Source: Fasciolopsis buskii
Lineage: Eukaryota > Platyhelminthes > Trematoda > Plagiorchiida > Fasciolidae
Assembly: GCA_008360955.1 (NCBI GenBank)
Contig: LUCM01000577.1
Coordinates: 247,330-311,329, forward strand
Reading direction: 5' to 3'
Length of the DNA stretch: 64,000 bases
The notes under the pieces were generated by a model. The model saw only the letters and a program-made list of their open reading frames with translations, ran no database searches and had not been told where the DNA came from. Made by a program: the position numbers and the translations under genes. Shown here piece after piece: positions 12,301-24,624 of this stretch; the stretch's first letter is position 1, and each line of letters starts with the position of its first letter.

Positions 12301-15300
12301 TTGGAATTAACATTCCCAATTTCGCTTTCCTGATTGGCTGCATCTAAAGTCACGTCACTTAAGTATAACGACAGAATCTATGTGGAATTTCGACCTTCAT
12401 CCAGTAAATTTTGAATTCCTATTACTTGATGCGAATTTATTTCAGACCATTCCAAACGTTCGCACTGAGGCCGCCTCGGCTATTCCTCAACTGTTGGATG
12501 GGCTAGGTATGTTTCATTCTAATCTGTCTCTGTGGTTTACTCGATTCACTAAACTGCCGTAATTTCCCGAGCGTTTTTTTCTTTTCCGTTCACCGCTCCA
12601 TGCGAGTAGGTTGAACTGAATGTCAACATCGCTGTAGTCTTTTGGTGAATTTGTATTTTTCTCAAATTTTGCTTTTCCTTTAGGAATTTTTTTCACTGAA
12701 TACACATCTGTTGGATTAGCATGATGAATGTACAGTAGTGAGTACAACTGTTTTCCCGTTCGAACCTGTTTTATACTTTACGTCTATGGCGGTCGCTTCA
12801 ACTAGCAGTGTTTTTAAAAGTAACAAACATATCTTCTGCCTCGTCTGCTTTTGCATATGAGTTCCATTATTGTTTTGTCTTTACTGTTGACTTTTGTTCC
12901 CAATTCCCCGTTCAAGCCTTCGATGCATCCGTTCCCAGCACCGTGCCCAAGTTAGTACAGTTAGCGGAACAAGAGTCAGAAGGAGTTGACATATTACGAA
13001 ATAGCCAGCCCTCGTCTTGTTGTCCAACAGATTGTTGTGTGCATCGGTCGACTCGTCTTGTGAGCACTATGGTGCAGACAAACAACGAGGATTTGGATCC
13101 TCGGTCTATGAGTTCAGCCGCCGCTGGTGAGCCCACGAGTGGAGGTGCCGCCGCGTCCACAATCACATCGGGATTCGGGCTTTTGTCACAGGATAAAACG
13201 TTGACACAAAAGTCGACCACTTTACACAATGAACGTACCGTGAACCCCATCGAGTTGCAGTTCCGAAGTTTCACAACCAGGTATGTTGACATTGCCGTGC
13301 TGCAACTTTACTAGTGCCTGCGTCCTTGTTGAATTACGCCACTCACTCGTAAACATTTTCTAAGGACAGGTAGTTTTAATCGTTGAGTAAAATGATTAAA
13401 ACTGACATATTTGGTCGATTTCATCATAGTTTAGATTCCAGTTACTATGGGTTTTAGTCCCCAACCTTGTTACTGGATTCAAATTACTCACCATATGTTT
13501 CGTCGCTATGTTATAGTTTACAATCCGTTTTCATTTGTCCATCACTGTGTTATCACCAGTTTTGTCGTTCCACTCCTTATGTATCACATTTGATTGAATA
13601 AATCAGCGACTTGTTGGCAGGGTTCGCTGATGGATCCGGTTGCGCGTTCGATGGTATGATTACAGTTTTATAAATTCTGTTGTAATAATCATCCTTTTAA
13701 TTCTGGTTTTAAATCGTTGTCAACGATTCTGTTAGGTAGTGACCAGTTGATCTCTCATGGGGACTCATTGTAAGCAGCAAGCTGAAGTTTGTTGCCAGTA
13801 AATTTATCTGCTAATTAGTAGGTATTAATATTCCGTGGGTTTGAACTCCTTAAAATGGTGCTGATTACGTGTTTCCCTTTCCCCTTGGGCAGGCGGTACC
13901 TGTCCAGTTTTGCTTTATGGGCTAAAGTCATCTGTTGCCAGGTTGGAAAACCATATACTGTTAAACACCATAAAAAGTTTTTTGTTTGGTGCAGTTTCGT
14001 CAATGACATTTTTATCCCGAGACAAAATGAGACACGTAAAGTGGTTATTGAGTTTCTTCAGATTTGTTTACGTTGGAATTAATTTCACACCAGAGGTTAA
14101 CCTAATTGTGGGACTCTGGTGATACGGGAGATCTGCTTGGCCTGTCACAGTGGGGAATTCTCCGGTTTGCTTTCAATCAGACGTAAACGGAATTGGTCGC
14201 ACCTATTGCGGCTCATGCAAATAGATATTGCGAAAACAGTTAAGCAATAATTAGGGGTTATAGAACGACCTTCCTCTTCTTCATCAGGAAACAAAGGTGT
14301 AGCACCCCCTGTCCCGTAGACCGAACATCGTCGGGACCGACGTAATTTCTCTACGCAAATGTGTATTTGCTCCTGGAGACGAAATTTTATTGTATCACTC
14401 CGAAGAAAGACTGCACAAATTTGTGTCGTTGAAAAAGTGACCGCACCCACTGCGCAGCAAATGTCGTCGTCATTCTTTGTGCGGTCTCTGAGGTCTGAGT
14501 GTAAGCGTTAGACAAACCATTATCATTCTACTCAAGATCTGACTGCATTCAATAATATAGCCGTGGCCGGCAGTGATCAGACAAATAAGGTTGTAGCCTT
14601 TGGACGTGAACATCACGGGTTCAAATCCTCCTGCCGCCGGTCAACTCTACCTGGCAGCCCTCTGTTGTCCATGGCTCTCTTTCTGAAAATGACGTGCATT
14701 GTCGTTTCATTAATAAAAGATTTAAAAAGACAAGAAGTCCAGCGATGTGCATTTGCAAAATGCAGTACTAGCTGAGCACATTCCGGCCTGGCTTCAAAGA
14801 ACAATGTACAACCGGACAACTCGAGTGTTTTCATCTGGCAAACCCAGAGCAATTAAATGGCTGATCAGGTAGCAGTTATAGGAGGCAAAACATTGTGTCC
14901 ATCTGAATACAGCATTCACCGTCATCTACAGCTCCAGCGGAACCTGTGTCAGTTAGCCATCATCCACAGTTGTACCAACAACGGTAAACTTAATCGTTTT
15001 GGCATTCACTAACATCATAGGTTTTTAAGTTGGACAAGCCGTACTGAAGCGTGATTGTTGTCATGTGTAGGTTTGAATGTGACCGAGTTTAAGATCTCTC
15101 ACCCCCGGACCAACTGAGGAAATCGATAAGTTTGTCAGTCTTGTTTTATTAGTTTTTATCAGACAACTCCCCACTCGGCCGATAGCCTACTGCAGGACTC
15201 TTGAGGCACGCCTGTCACCTTTTCTGGTCTTACAAGACACTTCCAATTTGTCACTTGAAAACGGTCATTTTGATCGCCGTAGACATTCCTCAAATTCACT

Positions 15301-18300
15301 CCTTCAAGCTACTTATTTAACTAACATTATGCATAAAATAATCAAAGGCTAACTGCTGTTTTGATGTTTTTGGTCTGAAGTGACGTCAATGGGTCAAAAA
15401 CTGACTAATCTCTAGAACGAGTGCTTCTTTCGTTCGTTCTCGCGCAAGATTACTGCCGCTCTAGATCGCTCAACTAGATGAGCCAAAATTAAACGTTGGA
15501 CTGACTTACTTTAAGTGTTTTTTAAAATTTGGTTGGGAGTACGAATTCTTTATTTGAAATAACTGTCTCCCGTTCATGACGCTTTTTGTACCCTACGGTT
15601 CCAGCCAGAAGGTTTCAACCATAAGAGATATCGATGATTATTACGCTGTTTATTGCTGTTTTATTTTCTCCACTGTATTCGTAACTGACATCGAATTAGC
15701 AGTCGGCTTTGTCTTACGAAATCGTTTGCCTCCAGCCTCGATCATCTTTTTAGATAGGCACCTAGGCCAACTGTCTGTGTAATTGATGGTCACCCACTGT
15801 TTTCGTTGAATATCTGTTTTGTTTTAGCAACATCAGTTTGACAAACACTGCGAATGCTCCTGTCCAGTCCCCTGTGTCTCAAGTGGCAAACACATCAGTT
15901 GGGTGAGTGACAACATTCCACCCATTGACGTACCGTTTACCATTGCACTGAAGTTTTGTCACCCGTGAGACAGTTTGGAGCACTTTCATATGCTATTTTG
16001 TGGGAAATAATCGCAAAATTCTCACGTATCCATGATCCTTGCCTCATCAGATAACAAGTTCATTGCGGATGCATCATGAGGGTGAGAGAAAGGGAGAGTT
16101 CACGGATAGCCAGGGGAACTGGAGCACAAAAGTCAGAACTCACAGACATAAGGATAGCAAAATCAGACACTTTTCAAGCTTCATGTTTCCTTTTCTGTAT
16201 GAAGTCTTGTGTTCGCTTATTCTCAGTTTCGGCGAGAAAATGATTGACTAGACTGAATACGGGAATACAATCTTCCTACTATTAAAGATCATAACGCCAG
16301 AGGTAATTGCATCTTGCATGTCCTGATGGTATCGTTGTCAACAAAAGACAAAGTTGAGGCACCAAAGAAAATGATTGGTTTTCACTTCGTTAAGGTGATA
16401 GCAGTCAAGGCAAACCAGACAGCCTATCAACAAACGGTAAAAGATTCGATTGCCATGAAAACATGGCCAAGGTCGGGATCGCTCTGAACACAGGAGCCGA
16501 GCGTCCACTGTCATACTGGATACCAGACAACAGACGTTTGTATACAGTTCGATAGGACTTCTCTGTATGCATGAGTAGCAATAGACTGCCATGCATGACT
16601 CCAGGTCGTGTAAAAATGGTTGATATTCTCGAGTTTAGTTTCTCTGATGAATGCTCGCGGATTCGTTCCCTGTATGTCGCATTAGACGAGAGGCACAAAT
16701 TGCGGAGATTAACTAATCTAGAATCTGAGAAATGACCTCGAGCGGTGATCGATAAGGAAGTACATAGAAGTAGAAAAAAGCGATACTGTCAGCAGTGGTC
16801 GCAACTCTCACCGACTGATTAGGACAACTGATTCACGAAAACCAAAATTAACAGAGGTGATCGAAGAATCCAACAACTCATTGATTCCCTCAGGAACGTC
16901 GGCTGGACAAGGAAGCAAATTCCAATGGGTCAGTATGAATCGGTGATTGTACCGATTTACTAGGAAGCTGACTGATTCTCATGTGAAAACAACAGAGCTA
17001 TAAGTTCGGTAAGCATCGCATCGAAACTGCTCGTGGGCATTATCCTCCGGCAATCTACGGTCCGCGAACGGTGTACGTGTGTGGATGAAGCAGGTTTCCC
17101 ACTCCGTTGGGGTTGTATTGTTCGAATTTTCACTCCACAACAAATCTTAGACCATGAGCACGTCTTCAGTAAACCCACGATCTTCGTCTTTCCTAATCTG
17201 AAACCACCAATCTTTCATCTTAGTTCATTTCGTGAAATGATGTTTGTCAGGATGGACGCCTTCCACCTTTTTTTCTCATCGTTGTCACTGAGATGATTAT
17301 GAAAATCGCTCAATCCTTATATGAGAACAATGGAATCGATGTTTGTTTTGACAGGGAACTGTCTGATTTCGAGTATGGGGATGCTGTTATGTTTCTGAGT
17401 GAGGATTCACGTAAATTGCACATTTTTGTCGATCGCCTTAGCGAGAATGTCTGTGTTTGGCGTGACATCTAGTTACCGATCGAAGGTTGAGTGTACACAG
17501 CAACAGTAGGGTCGATCTTCGCATGTGCCTCAGAAACGTTGCCATTGAGAGCAGATGTGCAGAGGCTTTCGGTATTTGAGCACTGTTGCCTTCGTAGTAC
17601 TGTCAGAATATGATGTGAGATTCGTCTCAGTAACTGGAAGGTTAAGCTTAAATTACAACACCGTACAGTTGAGTGTTTAGAAGAGAAACTGCTTAAGGTA
17701 GTCGGGATATGTTTTACGCAGGTAAAGGGAATCCCTATCTCGCACGCTGTTGTCCGGGGCTAGTCGACGTGGTTAGTCGATCGCATAGCAAATAAAGAAA
17801 CCCCTAACCAATAGAATTGATCGTTTTGGCCCAGTTTAGGGTTCATGAAATCCTCGGAAACGCTGTTTGAAGATGAAAGATGATACCATTCAGTGTCTTA
17901 GTCAGTGCCATTTTTCAGTAGAATTCTCTCCGGTTTCAGATAGTTCTTCAGTGTATTGTGTGAGGATTGATTTCCTGCTGTTGCTCGCCCTTTCCTCCCC
18001 CCTTTTGATTAGATGGTTCTGTGACGTTGCAGCCAAAACCAGAGCATATTGGCGCAAGTTCAATATTGGTAAAAACTGAAGATAGCAGATTGTTTATTTT
18101 TTAAGTTGAAAAGTCTCTGTCGATTTCTCTAGCGCTTTTAATCGACTAGCTCACTTCTCGTACGAATTCCGATACACCCAATCAAGCAAGGACAAACAAG
18201 AAAGAGACTCTTAACAAGTCGTAGACAGGATATTCGTGGGCTGTTTCAGGAGTAAACCGTCTCACGTCTCTCGGGTCTTGTGTCTCTTCTTTGGTCTTTA

Positions 18301-21300
18301 TTTTGAACCACTCTTCAAACGCTCGAGAGAAATGATTATCGTGCGGAATAATAGCGTTTTTTTCCGCTCAACGGTCATAAGCTTTTAGGCGTAAAAGTAG
18401 GTGTGTGGCACTTATTTCTGAATAAACGTACGAGGCTAGCGCATTTCAAGGTGGAGTTTTTAATGTTTTGTCTCACTAGCCGCTGTGTAACCATAAGTAT
18501 ATATATATATATATATACCTATATCGTGTCGGTATTTCGCTGCATCGCAGAATTTTACAGGTAAAGCTATTGGCGCGGGCGGTCAGAAATGTAGTTTCGT
18601 TTTATTTCTAAAATCGGATTTTTCTTTCCCTTCGTCTTCAATCTATCGTAACTAATTCCGTTCATTTTAGCAAAAAGCTCCGAATACAGCGGTATCTTCT
18701 GGGTGCTGTCAGTGCTATGCGGTCGGCAACCAGAGCAAAAAGTATGTCCCTTTGGTATTCATTTGTTTAACCCTGACGATTCTCTCAAAATTTGAAGAAA
18801 CTAGAAACAGTGATTACTTCGTTTTAGTTAATTCTTGATCTGAAAGCGTGTTCTGTTGTAACACTAGATGAATAATCGTTTGACTTGTTTTTTTTGTCTC
18901 TGCATTATTTGTTGGTAACTGACAGGTGTTTTTAATCAGGTTTAAATGTTTTCTTTTTTCTGTTGTTTTGTTCTTTTTTCATCTTTTTCTGCTTGTTTAT
19001 CTCACATAGAGCTCACCAGTTTAGTATTACGGTTGAAAAAGATTTATGACCGATGGTTTCTCACTTTAATCGGCGTGGATTAGCTAATGTACACGTTTGT
19101 CTATCTAGGTATGCACAAGATCGGATACTTTACAAACAGTTTGAGCATCTTACGACCGCTAGCTATTGAACAAAACACAACCGAAAGATTTCACCAGTCA
19201 TTTCATGGATAAATGACTGATTTGTTATTTGGTAAACAGGATGAATTTGTACCTACCTCACTCGTTCTTATAGTCATCAATTTCTTATAATTATGCTTTC
19301 AACCCTGTTCTTGGGTGTGTGTGTGTGTGTGCAAAAGAAGTTCTGAGTCGTTTGGATATTCTCTTTTGTGTCTGTGCTATTTTTATGAGTCCACCACGAG
19401 TTTACAAATTCTACTGCTAGCTACTACTAGCCCCATTTCATCCAGTGTTCGATAGTAAGTTCCTGCCGAAACAAGTCTATAGGATCGCCTGTTGTTTTTG
19501 TTTCTGGCAGTGCATAGGTAACACTCAGTTGAAACTGCTGTTTAACGTTTTAGAGCATTGTGAATTTACCTTTTCTATTTTCATCCCAACCCACATTGAT
19601 ATCCTTGCGGTTGAATTTGCCAGCTCTGTGTTTTCGACTTTGCGGGATCAAAATCCTTAATACAAACACTTCTTGATCAACAATAAAATAGCCTTTTGTG
19701 AACTAAATATTCCAGCATCAAAAAACGATCAGGGGATCTCCCAAAATTATTTTCCTTTATTTTTCACCAATAGTCCGTTGCGAACGTTTCTCTGCTGTTA
19801 TTGTATGTGAAAGTTCGATCGACTCATACTCTGCTAAGCACTTAGGTTGCATTGATTTCTTGTCTCATTGACTAAATTCACGCTTGCATAGAAGCGTAGA
19901 ACATGAACTTTGTCAAACAGTTATCTTTTTTTCATCGACGCGCACACTGACCTTTTAGTTCTTCACCGGATAGCTTTCAGGAAGCTTTGCGCCGGTCGGC
20001 GCGGTTTGTGAGCTACTACTTGACATCCGAACAAACCGCTAGAAACGTTCTGTACTCTTTTGCGAATACAACGACCGACTGTTTGAGAGTTGTTCTTTGG
20101 AACTGCAATCAATAGGAAAAGAAGTGATAGCAGATGTGTCAGCAGACGAATTAGCTCCTAGCTTCAGATACTTTTGCTGTTACTGGCCTCCTTGTTGATT
20201 GCGAATGATTGTTTCACTTACGTATAGGTATTTTTTGCAGCGATATACATAAAATAGAAATGCTCACGGGTTTTCCTGTTGTTCCAACTGCCAAACTTTT
20301 CTGTTTCTACGGAAGTTCGAGTTCGAGACCGTGGTAAATTCGTTTGGGTGTACTAAGTTAACTGGAATTGTGCCGTGCTCTTTCACTTAGGAAAATTAAG
20401 GTTTCAGATATCACAGAACAGTGAAGCAATACGTAGACCGGAATTGCAGTTGTGCTTCCGTGAACGGGATCTTGGAAGATTGCTATTCGTCTAAAGTGAC
20501 TTTTAATTTCTGCCACTGAAGCTAATGACCGAAAATAACACTGGAAGTGTTTTTCTGGAGACAGTAAATTGAGTCACATGCACAAGTAGGCGATTCGACC
20601 GAAATGAACTTTCTGCCGCTGCGTAAACAGATTTTCTTGTTGGGCGTTGACTGAAAACGGAGCTTTCGTTTTGTACTCCTTCTCACCGAGTTACGGATTT
20701 CGTGTGCTCATGATTTATAAATGGAATTACAGACCGCTGTTTACCGCAGATCAGTTCACATCTATTCATTTATGTTTGGTATGTCAATCAGGAAATGTGA
20801 AACGTTCAAGATCACCACCGTTCGATGATTAATTTTTTCTAATGTGGAATGCCAATCACTACTGCTGCTTCAATCGGTAATTGTGATCAGGTTTTCTCCC
20901 ACTCTCTAATCTGCGGTTGGTTTATATTCGACCAGTTCAGTTCAATTTTAACCTTGCGCAATGCCATCCACTCGTAAGGGGAAAAGTGAATGAAAAACAG
21001 CAAAAAATCAAATCCAAGATAATAATTTGAAGAATCCTGTAGAAGACCAAAGATTGCAAATTCAAAAACCTCACCGACCGCGGGACTGGACCATATCACC
21101 TCTTATCTTCAGCTGTCATTTTTGAGGGTCTGATGAACCCCCAGCCGTGTTTTCTAGCTAGACCTACACCCGCCAATCGATTTTTTGGGGACATCCTTTA
21201 GGCATGATTGTAGTTGAGGAGTAGCCAAATAGCCTCTAGGGCCCACTGGACGCGGGAAGAGAAACCCTTCCCTATGACCCCTAAACTTGAATTGTCGTGG

Positions 21301-24300
21301 AATTAAGCAAGGTCTCATTAGGTCAGGTGTGTTAACAAGCCATGTGATTGATTGGCCATCTTGACCAAGCTTCCAACCATTACTTACCTCGGACAACAGC
21401 TTGCGAGATAGAGATTACGGTTATTTGTTCAAAACATGTCCTAACCACCTCAGTCTACTCAGATTCAGACGGTCGCTGTTGGCTATGGTGTCGTCGGGAA
21501 CACAAAATCGTCTCGGATATATCATTTCGTGTCTCCAAAGGAGGCACACTTTGTGTTAACATCGTCAGCAGTGACGGCATCGTCTGTTAAATGCGCACCT
21601 CGGAGTAATCGTGATAGGTCCCGTTAGAATTCGCATCTGACCTGTGCAGAACTACAATCCATGAGTGCCTTTGCTGCGAGTACCCACAAAATCGTCCAAC
21701 CGAACTGCATGCCAACGACTGTTGACTTGCATTCAGTGTAATGGTGGACGCTCTGTTCTCGCGGTCGAAACGATCCCAACGCCAGCCTTATCGCGTAGGC
21801 TGGAAGCCATATCACCTGGCTTGCCAACACTGAAGATTGAGAAAGAGATTGTTTCCGGTTTACGAGGAGCAATAGTGAAGGCTTTTTCTGGCGTGCGCTT
21901 TCAGGGACGCAGGAAGTATCAGTTATTCTTATCGGAGCAGCTTTTTGCCCTAACCGGTTGAGAGCACGGATGTTGAAACAGCTGGGTGGACATTTGGGCT
22001 CAAATGATCCGTCCGGCCTAATTCCGACCATTCCCTTGATTTTGCTATCAAGCAGCAGTTTATCGCGGTACCTCGCATAGTCTTTGTTTCGGTAGAACGT
22101 AAATTGGTAAGATTCCCTATGCATAAGGTGCTGCAGGTATTTTGGTGAACGATAATTCACGGCTCCCCGCTGTGGGTTGTTTCTTTGGGAGCCCGGACTG
22201 GAGCCTTTAATTCAAAAGTCTCCCTCATGAGGCACTATTGCGGTAACCCAGCATGGGAACCCCAAGCGGGGACATATTTATGACTGCTCTCTGTGCTCGC
22301 TGCGATGTACAGCACGGTTATGAATGTCCTGCACGATCACCGATGCACTATACAATTCTTCGTAGGCCTGTGACTCAAGAGGCGACGGACCGGTACTTCT
22401 AGGGGACTAGCTACCAATCAACAGAAAGGTTAGCGCTCTTAGTCAGATTTTAACAAGGCAGCCCACAATGCAGCAGGTTAGCCTAGTGAAAGCCCATTTT
22501 CCTGGGACAGTTATTCTTCAACTCATTTTTCCGACTAAGTTGCCCGCTCAAATCAACTCCTAACCTAGAGGACCAGAAGACTACTTCATCGGGCGTCTAC
22601 CTACTGACCCTCCAAACTTGGTTGAATCTTTATGGCTCGTTGGGCCTTCGAAGCACGCAAACCGTCAGACCATGTCAAGATACAATTTCATTGTGACGGG
22701 TTTTAATTTGGTACACTTTCGCGATGGCGATTTCCTTGGTCGTTTCTTACGCACAACTGGAAAAATACTCTCAGTTGACATGAAATAATTCGCCATGTGA
22801 CATGATCGCTCAGCTCACCATTAGGAAATCATCAAAGCACTGTACGGCTGTTTCATCCTTGTTAGGAATCACCAGCTACGCCCAAACTGGACGCAAACCA
22901 GAGTTGAGCGATCATATCACATGGCGAATTATTTCATGAAATCATGTAATCTCCTACTACCAACAGTTTCAGTTGAATTTTATTAAAACGGGTGACATGC
23001 TTTGATTGGCTTGAGATGAATGACTTTCATACCCTCAAAATTATCAAACTGTCACATAACTTTATTCCGTTCATTCGCTTGCTACTGTCATGCTCATTGT
23101 TCGCTTGTCAGTTTTTAATCAAAATGAAGAAAGTTCAGATGAAGATGAGGAAGTGATTGGAAATCAAGGAATCCGTGTAAGTTTTCTGATTTGTAAACTA
23201 AGCATGCCGTAAAATTAGCAAGGCCTCGAGTGGGACTCAAGGGAGCATACTATTGTGTTCAGAGAAGGAAGTGACTACCCGTAGCCTCGTATAGTGAGGA
23301 AATTTAATTTCTATTGCTTTGAGGCTATTGTTAACGAAAAGTCGAAATGAACTAGACGAAAAGTACAAAAAAACCTGAACAGACTGTAAGACCATACCAG
23401 ACTGATTACTCGTGCTCGCCTAGTAAATCTAAATTTGAAACATTGAATGCTCTTTATCCATTTGAATAGTAGAGCAAGAAGATCAGTACTGTGGGATGTT
23501 AACATTTTGTGTTCCTCTTTTCAACCGTTCACATTGAGAATTATATATTACTGGGCATATGGGTTCTATTCACTACAACTAACAATTCATGCCACCTCCA
23601 TGGCAAACAGTCTGTGTCCTAGCTTTTGCGTACAAGGAGCCGGGTCGCGAAGTCAGATTAGCATTGTCTCGCTGAAGGCTAAAACATTGAGGTCAGTATT
23701 GCGTAACAAGGGTTTAAAACATGAAGTGGGCTCAACTGTCTGTTTGATTGTTATCAAATGTTTTGCGACTGATGACCCGGGGGCACGATCAGGATAATTA
23801 CCCAGTATGTCTTGTGTCATTGATTTAGCCAACCACTTGGAAATGTTTTGATTTCCGCTGTGAAAGTCTTCGGTATGCTTTGTCATTCGCTGCAGATTAT
23901 AGATTAATGTTATGTAATTCTTAGGTTGTTTTACGTAGACGGTTGAAAAGAGTAGTGGGAATTATTGACATCCCGCAGTATTGGTCTTCTTTATCTACTA
24001 TTCAAATATAAAATTGCCGGTCAGAATGTCCTAGTAATAATTGCGAAGCCATCTGACGTACGAGGTGCATCCATGTTGTATCGGATTATAAGTTTTTTTA
24101 TTTATCGTATCCATCACCACTTCAGCACTACATCATCACCGATGCGTCCCTCCTTTTGGCCTTATACTACCAAACTGGTAATTTGGAATGCCGTTTCCTT
24201 TTTTTGTTAGATTCGATCATCAAGACAAGCCAGAGGTCGAAGAGAATTTCTTCAGGTTAAGCTTGTACAAGAAATGAAGAACGAACACACGGTAAGCCAC

Positions 24301-24591
24301 TGAGGACTCGCTGCGTTGCCATCAACGACTGATTTTTTTTTACATTTTTCAAAGCCATGATGAAACGATCCAAGATTCTTATTTGGGTTTCTGTCTGTCC
24401 AGCCTGTGTTAAGCCCGATTTAGTTCTTTTCAACCATCGCAACCGGTTTTATGTCATTGGTTTGAGTAGGGATTTTGTTGCTCTCAGCTGGGCGCATTCA
24501 TTTACTGCTTCTAAAAACTACTATATTTGGCTGCAGTTGTTTGTGTGACACTCGTCAAGTTACTAACGTGTTTCAGTTTCTTTCCTTTTCC

Positions 24592-24624
<33 letters not shown>

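Noticed and set aside
19959..20007. 49-bp exon candidate reading SSPDSFQEALRRSARF between WDR44 exons 9 and 10
   Set aside because: Its entering and leaving phases (2 and 0) fit neither neighbour, whereas exons 9 and 10 join in phase 1 without it. It could be a poison exon, but nothing supports that.
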